A stretch of 64,000 nt of DNA from positions 1-64,000 of the forward strand of contig NZ_BCVE01000023.1 of assembly GCF_001591585.1 (NCBI RefSeq), read 5' to 3'. The position numbers and the translations under genes were made by a program. Each line of letters opens with the position of its first letter. Positions within the stretch are counted from its first letter, which is position 1. This document shows positions 8,778-16,165 of this stretch, in pieces. Below the pieces are notes generated by a model. It saw only the letters and a list, made by a program, of their open reading frames with translations. It was not told where the DNA came from and did no database searches. This DNA comes from Niallia circulans NBRC 13626. Lineage in GTDB: Bacteria > Bacillota > Bacilli > Bacillales > Cytobacillaceae.

Positions 8778-9095
8778 TTGTTTTGCCTTCTCGTCAAACT
8801 TCTTCGAGCTGTATACTTATACAATCTTGTATCGATAAAAATAAGGAAACTTCAGTATGAGAAACGGGATGCAACATGGAGAACTGCTAGCAATACAACC
8901 ATAGTTAGACATTTAATTAGTTCTACTTTTGATATCACTTCGTTAAAAACACAAAATTCAAAATTAATGTTTCTATTTGCCCATGATATAGATATTACAT
9001 ATGTATCGAAACGTTTAGGACACAAAAATATTCAAACCACACCAAAATTATTATTTGGAATTAATGCAAAAAAGCACCAGCAAGCTGCTATATAA
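8778..9095 (+). pseudogene. Remnant of a tyrosine recombinase (phage-type integrase) C terminus
   Basis: Only the part from about 8970 to 9095 is recognisable: AHDIDITYVSKRLGHKNIQTT followed by KKHQQAAI resembles the C-terminal segment of Tn916/phage-type integrases, with the R-x-x-GH box changed to KRLGHKN. The catalytic RHTH and the final Tyr motif are absent or garbled. There is no Shine-Dalgarno sequence for this reading frame. It marks an old integration event in the accessory block. It cannot be active. Confidence 0.6.
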
Positions 9096-9103
9096 TTATA
9101 ACT

Positions 9104-9337
9104 GTGTCGGCATCCGGTAAATTCGCAGAATTATCACTTGATTTTGTTAAAAGTTTGCGAGGATATAAATTCTTAATAACTGGTAATCAGGACAAGAGTA
9201 TAAAAATTGCTTATGAAAATATATTTTATATAAGCAAAAATAGCATTTCAAATGACTATCTTAGTATTTATGGAAAATATGGTATTACCTATATTTTAGA
9301 TTTAATTTCTATGCAATATTTATTTTTATATGCTTAA
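9104..9337 (+). CDS. Doubtful 77-aa open frame after the integrase remnant
   Basis: The frame is AT-rich and encodes a protein with many Ile, Tyr and Lys residues that I do not recognise. No good ribosome binding site precedes it. It could be the tail of another decayed gene belonging to the same former mobile element, or chance. Confidence 0.2.
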   Translation: MSASGKFAELSLDFVKSLRGYKFLITGNQDKSIKIAYENIFYISKNSISNDYLSIYGKYGITYILDLISMQYLFLYA

Positions 9338-9356
9338 TTGATTTATTAATAATAAA

Positions 9357-9405
9357 ACCTCCTTGTAATAAGTTTTCTGACAAGAAAATTTGGCTACAAG
9401 GAGGT
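9357..9405 (-). terminator. Nested hairpin, terminator of the M24-fold gene
   Basis: Outer arms of 11 bases (ACCTCCTTGTA and TACAAGGAGGT) enclose a second stem (GTTTTCT with AGAAAAT). On the minus strand the stem is followed by a T-rich run, fitting termination after the gene that stops at 9471. Read on the plus strand, the right arm plus two bases spells AAGGAGGTGAT, a full Shine-Dalgarno consensus, but no open frame follows it. Confidence 0.65.
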
Positions 9406-9470
9406 GATAAGTATCCTATATTCAATTACATTACATGACTTTTTAAACTACTTTACGAAGAATCTTAAAT

Positions 9471-10877
9471 TCAGCCATTATGATTGTAACAAAATGCAAG
9501 TTTTTTATTTAATAGATACGGTCTTAGATAAGCAACCGTACTGCATAATGGTAAAACATCATTACTCAATTTAATTCCAAGGAAATCATTAATATATTCT
9601 TTTCTTTTTTGAATCCTCATCCAAAGTTCAGGATAACTTTTTCTTATATCCTCTTTTAATGCATCGTCAGCTAGTGCAATTGTACTTTCAGCTGATACTC
9701 CATCATATCCAGCGACACGTGGTATTATATCAGTTTGAAAAATCATTCCGCTTTTAATAATTTCATCCGAGTTCTCATAAATCGGAGAGGCCAGCCACTC
9801 TTCATCAGCCGTCAAGTGTCCTGGGCATAGCTCCCAATGAAACACTTCTTTAGGAAGAACAGAATTAATAAAGCTATACATGTCCCCACCAGACATCCCA
9901 ATTCGAATATTCTCAAGCCATGCTACAATAGCAGTGTAATAAGGAGCAGCTAAGTCTTCTACATAATTTTTTTTACTTTCTGGTAACTCAGAGCGTTCCA
10001 TAACAGCATATCCTGCCCTACTGGATAATCCTCCTTTGTATCCCACAGTTAAAGAAATGGCATCTCCTTTCGTCACCTTTTTAGACATAGGGTATAAATT
10101 TCCCTTTTCAAATCTTTTACCCGTGGATGCTATCGTCACTACACTATTTCTTTGGCCTAAATCATTCAGTTCTTTACCTAGTTCCATTTCAGAGACACCA
10201 ACATCTAATTTATTTATAGTACGCAAGATGCAATCCGACGCAAGAGATGCTCCAAACTCATAGTGTGCTATTTCATTTGCATTATTCACTCTCCGTACTC
10301 CACGGTTTCCAGCAATGAAAATATCTGTTCTATTAGTTAGGGAACCCTCCTTCCCAACAATATCTCTGATCGTATCCACAATAAAAGAAGGTGTATCAAA
10401 GAAATTTCGATTATTCTCAACTTTACTTGTGAAGTGCTTCCACCCCACTAAACCAATTTTCATCGATTCTCGGATTCCTGCTTTAAGAAAGACGCTTGAA
10501 AATGGAGTATCTGGTTCCATAGGCTGATTCGGTAAGGAAAAGTGCGGGCAATGTATTCCTTGGGCTGGAATTCTAGAGTATTGTGCCTTATTAAAGTTTT
10601 CATTTCCTAAGATTAGAAAGGCATTGCCTTTAGAGTGAAGAACCAATATAGCTTCTTCAAATCTTGGAACAAATCCCACTAAATATTCAAAGTTCCCACC
10701 ATGTTCAAGATCTGCATATACCAATAACGCATCAAGCCCATCCATTCTCATCTCTTGCAATACATTTTCATATCTAGTCTTTATCGTTTCATCATCGATT
10801 AATAACGGTTCTCTACTGCAATCAGGCATTGGTGCTTCGATTTCTCTCAACTGTACATTTCTTGATTTATACTTCAT
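9471..10877 (-). CDS. M24 (creatinase/Xaa-Pro aminopeptidase) fold protein, likely catalytically altered
   Basis: The 468-aa protein has a creatinase-type N-terminal domain (about 30-170) and an M24 pita-bread domain (about 190-430). The usual metal ligands are Asp, Asp, His, Glu and Glu. Here the GDxVxxDxG site reads GDAISLTVGYKGG, with Thr277 at the first Asp, and the second Asp position falls in SSRAGY. The His site is kept (PGH354), the penultimate Glu site reads GMIFQTD, and the last Glu is present (SAEST, Glu397). It therefore looks like a pseudoenzyme or a protein with changed chemistry. No partner gene shares its operon. The start has an AAAGGA box and the gene ends in a nested hairpin. 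Confidence 0.75.
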   Translation of the reverse strand: MKYKSRNVQLREIEAPMPDCSREPLLIDDETIKTRYENVLQEMRMDGLDALLVYADLEHGGNFEYLVGFVPRFEEAILVLHSKGNAFLILGNENFNKAQYSRIPAQGIHCPHFSLPNQPMEPDTPFSSVFLKAGIRESMKIGLVGWKHFTSKVENNRNFFDTPSFIVDTIRDIVGKEGSLTNRTDIFIAGNRGVRRVNNANEIAHYEFGASLASDCILRTINKLDVGVSEMELGKELNDLGQRNSVVTIASTGKRFEKGNLYPMSKKVTKGDAISLTVGYKGGLSSRAGYAVMERSELPESKKNYVEDLAAPYYTAIVAWLENIRIGMSGGDMYSFINSVLPKEVFHWELCPGHLTADEEWLASPIYENSDEIIKSGMIFQTDIIPRVAGYDGVSAESTIALADDALKEDIRKSYPELWMRIQKRKEYINDFLGIKLSNDVLPLCSTVAYLRPYLLNKKLAFCYNHNG

Positions 10878-11081
10878 ATGTATATCCTTTCTCCATTTAC
10901 TTTATTAGTAACAGTAAGTTTCTACTATAATACATTTTGCATATTCAATCATGCCCCGCTGCATGTCCATTTATCTACCATTTATTTTTTATTATTAAAA
11001 GTGACTATTTACTGTAACTGCCAAGATTGTCTCTTTAACTATAGTAATCTTTCCTGCCTATAAAAAGAGACCTTTTTGACT

Positions 11082-12470
11082 TCAATCAATACCTACCCTT
11101 TCCGCTACTTCCGGCTTAGCATTTGAATGCCAAATTAGACGCATGCCCTTGCCATCTTCATCGCTCTGAAACTCAAGTTCTGTAGCCGTTTGTTCCTCAT
11201 AGTAGCATGTTGATGATAATGGCAGTAACTTTAGCAACATCCCATTTTCCATCCTCATATATAACTTGCCCTGCTCTACAAATACATCTAAATCAGAAGG
11301 ATCTCCCTGTTCATTTGCAAATCTGTATTTTCCAAGCAATATCTCAGCATTTTTCAGATCAAGTGGAATGATTATCTTACTCTCTAAAGGCTTTGGTACC
11401 GTGTAAGCCTCCCCGCTCATAATCTGTTCAATGCTATTTACCAGCTGCTGTGTATAAGCATGATCCCGCTCGCCATTTTGCAGCATAATCAATGTGATAT
11501 CACGCTCAATATAACGTTTAAACAATGTCGAGTATCCTGGCCAACCTCCACTGTGGTGGACGCTTTTCCCAAATCGCTCATCATCCTCGAGCAGCCAACC
11601 CATTCCATAATCAAATGACTCACCATTATTCATCATAACTGGAGAAAAAATCAACTGGCGCACGATCGGACTAATAAAATTATCATCATATAGGGCCATA
11701 TCCAGTCGCAATAAGTCATCAGCAGTACTGTTGACCATCCCATCTCCTTGTAACCCATCTAAATATTTTACATAATTCAGTTCCGGAATATCATCAGGCA
11801 ATACATATCCATCATGTTCAATTCTATAAACATACCCAAAAGCGTAATCATTTGGAACATCCCTTAGATCGACTCGACGATTATAGACCAGCGTTCGCTT
11901 CATCCGGAGAGGTTGAAAGATTTGTTCGTCCAAAAAGTCGCCGTAACTCTGACCACTTATCCGCTCTATGAGGATAGCTAGCAAAATATAACCAGTGTTG
12001 CTGTACAGCCAGTGCTCATTAGGAGCAAACAACGGCTCTGGCTGATGCTCAATCAGCATACGCAACACATCCTCATTGCAAGCATAACGCATAGGATCCC
12101 ATTTCTTTGCAAATAACTCCATATAATCAGGTAAGCCCGATGTATGACAGAGTAAATGACGTACTGTAATTCCTGGATACGGCAGTTCAGGAATCCAGTT
12201 AGCTATCGGATCATCCCAATCCAATTTCCCCTGTTGCTGCAAAAAGACAATACCTAGAGCAGTAATTGGTTTGGAAACAGAGGCCAGCTCGAACATAGAG
12301 CCTATCGTCAAGCGGCGGGCGCTACTATCATTGTATTCCGCTATCCCTATCGCTTCACATAACACTTTTTCCCCTTGAACAGCTACAAGAACCACACCAT
12401 TGAAAATTTCTTGCTTTTTAACCTCTGTAAATAATGATGTGAATTGCTGCACCAACTCTTCTTTTTTCAT
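11082..12470 (-). CDS. Serine hydrolase of the beta-lactamase/class C PBP family
   Basis: The 462-aa protein carries the three active-site motifs of the family: S64-V-S-K67, Y156-S-N158 and the HxG-type box HHSGG at 305-309. A C-terminal beta-rich domain (about 365-460) is typical of esterase or D-aminopeptidase relatives. There is no signal peptide, so it should be cytoplasmic, unlike true beta-lactamases. The MerR-type regulator gene lies 104 bases upstream on the same strand and probably controls it. Base composition is visibly richer in G and C than the neighbours, suggesting acquisition together with the regulator. Substrate unknown. Confidence 0.85.
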   Translation of the reverse strand: MKKEELVQQFTSLFTEVKKQEIFNGVVLVAVQGEKVLCEAIGIAEYNDSSARRLTIGSMFELASVSKPITALGIVFLQQQGKLDWDDPIANWIPELPYPGITVRHLLCHTSGLPDYMELFAKKWDPMRYACNEDVLRMLIEHQPEPLFAPNEHWLYSNTGYILLAILIERISGQSYGDFLDEQIFQPLRMKRTLVYNRRVDLRDVPNDYAFGYVYRIEHDGYVLPDDIPELNYVKYLDGLQGDGMVNSTADDLLRLDMALYDDNFISPIVRQLIFSPVMMNNGESFDYGMGWLLEDDERFGKSVHHSGGWPGYSTLFKRYIERDITLIMLQNGERDHAYTQQLVNSIEQIMSGEAYTVPKPLESKIIIPLDLKNAEILLGKYRFANEQGDPSDLDVFVEQGKLYMRMENGMLLKLLPLSSTCYYEEQTATELEFQSDEDGKGMRLIWHSNAKPEVAERVGID

Positions 12471-12574
12471 TATTTTTCCACCTCAATTTATAATGATTTA
12501 AACAATTTGTCGCCTTCTTCCCGGGTCACACTCCACGAAATCGTCCATTATTCCGTTTTAAGTATCAGCCGTCT

Positions 12575-13348
12575 TTACAATTTTAGCTCTCCTTGTTCAG
12601 ACATCATATATTTCGAAAAATAATGTTCCATTGCCTTGTCCAGCCAAGCGCTCTCCTTTTCATTGAAAGGCATCTCCACTAAATGCTCAAGTTTGGCATA
12701 ATGCTCCTCATCCAAATTTCTTAAATTATCCATTGCCTTCTGATCAAAATTTGCCAGCGCCCAATTCACATATGCACAGATCACCGCCTCGGCCTCCTCC
12801 GAATCGATCGGACCTTCTGATAACCGTCTTACTGCTCGGGAGAATTGAACAGTTTTCGCATCCATTTTCGTCTGCGCCTCCGCTGACCGCTCAAACAGGG
12901 TTTGTACTGTATAATCGGATAGATGGTTCTCCACCCACTCCCGTTGCAAGCTTTCTTGATTCATATTATGAATTAAACTGAACATTAGTGGATGATCCAG
13001 CTGCTTTTCAGCTTGAATGATTGCAATCAAACGTCCTATTAACTCAAGAGATTCTTCCATCTTAACAAGCTTTAATTCCAATGCCTGTTGTTGCAAACTC
13101 AACATCTCAACAAGTGATTGATCATATTGGGGGACTTTGAGCAGTTCACCTATTTGATTTAAACTAAAGCCAAGTGACTTCAAACTTAATATTTTCTGTA
13201 GTTCCACCATGTCCTCGAGTTTATATATCCGATGCCCACTTGCCTGTCTATGAGGTTTTATAAGACCCATCTCCTCATAATAATGTAGCGTTCTTACCGG
13301 TATTCCCGTCAATTCAGAAAATTTACCAACTGAATAAGTTTCCTTCAT
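12575..13348 (-). CDS. MerR-family transcriptional regulator
   Basis: The N-terminal winged helix-turn-helix (residues 5-70: YSVGKFSELTGIPVRTLHYYEE, then SGHRIY) is a clear MerR domain. A coiled-coil dimer helix (about 75-125) follows, then a helical C-terminal domain without Cys pairs, so an organic ligand is more likely than a metal. The C-terminal part resembles TipA-type effector domains in length and helix content. Its promoter has a 19-bp spacer filled by a perfect palindrome, which is the standard MerR autoregulatory arrangement. The serine hydrolase downstream is the likely target. Confidence 0.88.
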   Translation of the reverse strand: MKETYSVGKFSELTGIPVRTLHYYEEMGLIKPHRQASGHRIYKLEDMVELQKILSLKSLGFSLNQIGELLKVPQYDQSLVEMLSLQQQALELKLVKMEESLELIGRLIAIIQAEKQLDHPLMFSLIHNMNQESLQREWVENHLSDYTVQTLFERSAEAQTKMDAKTVQFSRAVRRLSEGPIDSEEAEAVICAYVNWALANFDQKAMDNLRNLDEEHYAKLEHLVEMPFNEKESAWLDKAMEHYFSKYMMSEQGELKL

Positions 13349-13371
13349 AAGAATCGCCTCCCTTTGTTCCC

Positions 13372-13402
13372 ATTGTAATACCTACAGTAACTGTAGGTGC
13401 AA
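13372..13402 (-). promoter_or_regulatory. MerR-type promoter with 19-bp spacer and operator palindrome
   Basis: On the minus strand a -35 box TTGCAC (13397-13402) and a -10 box TACAAT (13372-13377) are separated by 19 bp. The spacer contains the operator ACCTACAGT-A-ACTGTAGGT (13380-13398), a perfect 9+9 palindrome. The overlong spacer is the hallmark of promoters that MerR-family activators untwist. It lies about 25 bp before the regulator's start codon. Confidence 0.88.
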
Positions 13403-13679
13403 GCCTTAATCATCAAAATGTTCATCCTTAGCCGATTAGCTGGATTTAGCAAGGCTTGTTAGAAAAACTGGGAGTCTAGAGACTCGGTAAGATTCGGTTA
13501 TCTTTTCTAGCAGTATGGGATTATTGCGTTTATCGTTGTCCATATGTTATTTCACGTAATATGGTATCCATGGGATAAAGTACACAACTCATTAATCCAA
13601 CTGATATCCACCTTGTCACTTTTTGGAAAGCGAAACAGACTCGTGCTTATATTTTTTCAGTGGCCTCAATGAGAGATGT

Positions 13680-13835
13680 ATTCGGACTGAACAAATGAAA
13701 CGTGAAAGGCTCCTGTCCAAATAAGAGGTCTATTCGACCGGAACTAGTGAAACTTTTAAGAACCTAGTCCGAATAAGCTCCCAATTCGACCGGAACAAAT
13801 GAGGTCTGCAAGAGTTCAATCCGATTAATAGCACC
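13680..13835. repeat. Three degenerate tandem copies of a 52-bp unit
   Basis: Units begin at 13680, 13732 and 13784, exactly 52 bp apart. Each starts ATTCG(G/A)C(T/C)GGAAC-like, continues with an AATGAAA-like stretch and an AAGA...TCC segment, and ends with AATAAG or a similar string. The copies share well over half of their positions but none is identical. The array lies in a 900-bp stretch without a good gene. The surrounding sequence 13430-13680 contains a short hydrophobic open frame (MLFHVIWYPWDK) without a start signal, perhaps a gene remnant. Confidence 0.75.
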
Positions 13836-13901
13836 AATATAAAACAAACTGCCGGAACCAACATCAGTTGCTTTCTACCCAGACAGGAGATAAGTTGCAT
13901 A

Positions 13902-14105
13902 TTGGATTTTTTTATTGATCCCAATCGAAGAAAAATACATGAATTTCTGCAGTCATCTTGTTTACCATCTACTAAATCATCAACTGTTGAAAGAGAAAAA
14001 GGCTTGGATGAGATCATTGCTGTCAGTAAAAAAATGATCCTGCCAAATAAGGAGCGATACAGGAACATTGATGGAGAGCTCCTTAAGAACAATGTAACTA
14101 GATAA
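13902..14105 (+). CDS. Doubtful 67-aa open frame, possible gene fragment
   Basis: The frame encodes a charged soluble peptide (for example KGLDEIIAVSKKMILP) that I do not recognise. A GGAGA string lies about 20 bases before the ATG, too far for a good ribosome binding site. It may be the end of a decayed gene in the same region as the 52-bp repeats. Confidence 0.25.
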   Translation: MDFFIDPNRRKIHEFLQSSCLPSTKSSTVEREKGLDEIIAVSKKMILPNKERYRNIDGELLKNNVTR

Positions 14106-14213
14106 CTATTTTTTAACTTTTAGTATGGAAACTCCTTAACAAGTCTCTCTTTGCATTCATTCACTTGTATAGTGATCGCCTTTCAACAAGTGGACATTAA
14201 AAACAATATTAAT

Positions 14214-14260
14214 GGGTCAGTCCCCCGATTCTCTAACTATGCAGAGCGGGAGACTGACCC
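14214..14260. repeat. Inverted repeat with GGGTCAGTC arms next to the VOC gene
   Basis: Perfect 9-base arms GGGTCAGTC (14214-14222) and GACTGACCC (14252-14260) are extended by CCCC/GGG pairing around a short loop. It lies four bases after the VOC gene's stop and may serve as its terminator, though no T run follows on the minus strand. The core resembles the arms of the larger inverted repeat between rpoB and rpoC. Confidence 0.65.
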
Positions 14261-14263
14261 TTA

Positions 14264-14641
14264 TTATTTATCTTCCCTTAACATATACTCGTTTCCATCT
14301 TGGTCATAAAATACGAACATATTTCCATATGGCATTTTTAATAACTCATCCACTTTTATCCCCTTTTGCTTCATATCCTCATAAGCCGCTTCAATATCAG
14401 CGGTACTGAAGAGAACAGATGGATGAGCAACTTTAGAGGGCTGTTGCTTCTCCATTAATGATTTAGAATAAAGGATTAACGTAGTAAATTCATCTTCATT
14501 AGGACCGACTTCGATCCACGTCGCATTAGGCCCCATCGGTTGTTCTAGCTTTAATATAAAGCCAAGCTTTTCTATCCAGAACGATTTTGCTTGTTCTTGG
14601 TCTTCTACATAGATGGTGATTTTACCAATTTTATTAATCAT
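14264..14641 (-). CDS. VOC (glyoxalase/bleomycin resistance) superfamily protein
   Basis: The 125-aa protein has the two beta-alpha-beta-beta-beta modules of the vicinal oxygen chelate fold. It opens with KITIYVEDQEQAKSFWIEKLGF and ends with FVFYDQDGNEYML, the usual final strand. Such single-domain members act as dioxygenases, glyoxalases or drug-binding proteins, and the substrate cannot be told here. The expected metal Glu near the C terminus is kept in GNEYML. It stands alone between a decayed region and the DUF1801-like gene. Confidence 0.8.
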   Translation of the reverse strand: MINKIGKITIYVEDQEQAKSFWIEKLGFILKLEQPMGPNATWIEVGPNEDEFTTLILYSKSLMEKQQPSKVAHPSVLFSTADIEAAYEDMKQKGIKVDELLKMPYGNMFVFYDQDGNEYMLREDK

Positions 14642-14802
14642 ATAAATCTCCTCACTTACCTAAATTCTGAATCCCTGAACCGCTATTTTCAAGCTTTTGC
14701 ATAATTTCTTCATCAGTTATCTTTTAACTAGCGGTCTTGTTCTATACTGTTGCAGCTGTCCATAAATATTTCAGCTCACAAAAAAGCTTCCATCCTATAT
14801 GG

Positions 14803-15180
14803 CTAACATGCCGTATCTTCACCGGCACGCCACCTATCGACGGTTTTGTGGATAAATTGTGCCAACCCCGTATCTTCCATCTTTATCGATTTTTTAATGC
14901 GAATGCAGCCTTTCCCGTAATTATAGCCCGCTAGTAAGGCCTCTGCATTTTCGATTTTTTCTATTGTACCCACATAGAGACTGACATAATGTTTTTGGGC
15001 ATTTAATGCAAAAATATAGTTATCTTCTTTACCATAATTCAACATCTTATAGCGGATGACCTCTCCTAGTTCTGGTGCGTATGAAAAAATCATTTGTCGA
15101 ATCGCGAGCAGTTTCTCTTTTCTCCAATCATCTTCAAGCATTTCCAAATATTCTTCAGCATTCTTTGCATCATATTGCAT
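14803..15180 (-). CDS. DUF1801/YdhG-like protein
   Basis: The 125-aa soluble protein has the fold markers of the DUF1801 (YdhG/Fra-like) family: an N-terminal helix with YLEMLEDDWRKEKLLAIRQMI, the RYKMLNYGKEDNYIFALNAQKHYVSLY strand region shared by the family, and GKGCIRIKKS near the end. Some relatives act as small iron chaperones, but the family role is unsettled. A good start at 15180 is followed by no signal peptide. It is a single gene. Confidence 0.7.
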   Translation of the reverse strand: MQYDAKNAEEYLEMLEDDWRKEKLLAIRQMIFSYAPELGEVIRYKMLNYGKEDNYIFALNAQKHYVSLYVGTIEKIENAEALLAGYNYGKGCIRIKKSIKMEDTGLAQFIHKTVDRWRAGEDTAC

Positions 15181-15349
15181 GTTAAAGTTTCACTCCTGTA
15201 TTTATGTTCTATTTTACTACTAACGTGTTCAGTTTAGTTTTTTTCATCTCTAGGTCATTCTATATCCATTAAAAATTTAAAGTCAGGCATTTAAAAATTC
15301 CTTTAACTATTCTTCGTTAAAGTGGTTAAACCGCGGAATTACAATCATG

Positions 15350-16165
15350 CTATAGCTTTCTAACTTGCATTATTGTCATGCTCTTTTTTTCATATATCAC
15401 AACGGTTAAAATGGACACAAGAACGATCGCAGCATTTGCAGCAATAGTTCCCATCCAGGTCATCGTCATGGTGCCAAAGATAGGGGATGCTGCATTGAAC
15501 ATGGTGTGGAATAATACGGACATAAAGACAAAGCCTTTTCCTGAAATTTTGTAGATTGCCCCGTGGAAAAATCGAAAGGCCATGAGTTGAACTACAAACA
15601 TCCAAAAGTTAATGAGCCCTTCACCATGATTCGTCCCCGGAATGAAGAAAAGAGGGATGTGCCATACAGTCCATATAATTCCGGTAAAAACAGAAGATAA
15701 AACAAAGCCGTATTTTTTGTCGAGTTTAGACTGCAATATGTACATCCAGCCAGCTTCCTCCAAGCCACCAATAATAAGATTACCAGGAAGTGAAAGAAAA
15801 AACGTATAAAATGGCAGCATCATTTCTAGGCGGTCTGAAACTACAATATGGATCAAGAAATACAGTGCAAGCCCTGCAACAACAAACAAATAGACAAATA
15901 TGTTGTTTCTGACGTAGAAAACAGTTTTCAACCATTCCTTAAAATCAGCTATTTTTTTATTTTTCTTTAAAACGACATACGAAGCAATTGCAGGCGACAA
16001 AATATAGATTGCAAAAGGAATATTCATTAAGAATTGCTTGAATGTGTGAACCCAATTGTAAACCGAATATCCAAATGGTTCAAGAACAATCAAAGCACCA
16101 GACACAAAATAGGCTATGCTAAAAGTCAGTAGCGTAAATTGTACTGTGGTTTTTTTATCTATCAT
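15350..16165 (-). CDS. CPBP-family intramembrane metalloprotease-like protein
   Basis: The 271-aa membrane protein has about seven hydrophobic segments. The CPBP (Abi, type II CAAX protease) motifs are seen in order: E136-E137 in GGLEEAGWMYILQ, the TVWHIPLF box with His169, and LFHTMFN with His220 and Asn224. In the first motif EExxxR the Arg is replaced by Met141. Family members cleave membrane-embedded or bacteriocin-related substrates, sometimes as immunity proteins. No bacteriocin gene is visible next to it. Confidence 0.8.
   Translation of the reverse strand: MIDKKTTVQFTLLTFSIAYFVSGALIVLEPFGYSVYNWVHTFKQFLMNIPFAIYILSPAIASYVVLKKNKKIADFKEWLKTVFYVRNNIFVYLFVVAGLALYFLIHIVVSDRLEMMLPFYTFFLSLPGNLIIGGLEEAGWMYILQSKLDKKYGFVLSSVFTGIIWTVWHIPLFFIPGTNHGEGLINFWMFVVQLMAFRFFHGAIYKISGKGFVFMSVLFHTMFNAASPIFGTMTMTWMGTIAANAAIVLVSILTVVIYEKKSMTIMQVRKL

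Noticed and set aside
13680-13835. CRISPR array
   Set aside because: The three units are contiguous 52-bp copies with scattered differences and no constant repeat separated by unique spacers; no cas genes are in the window.
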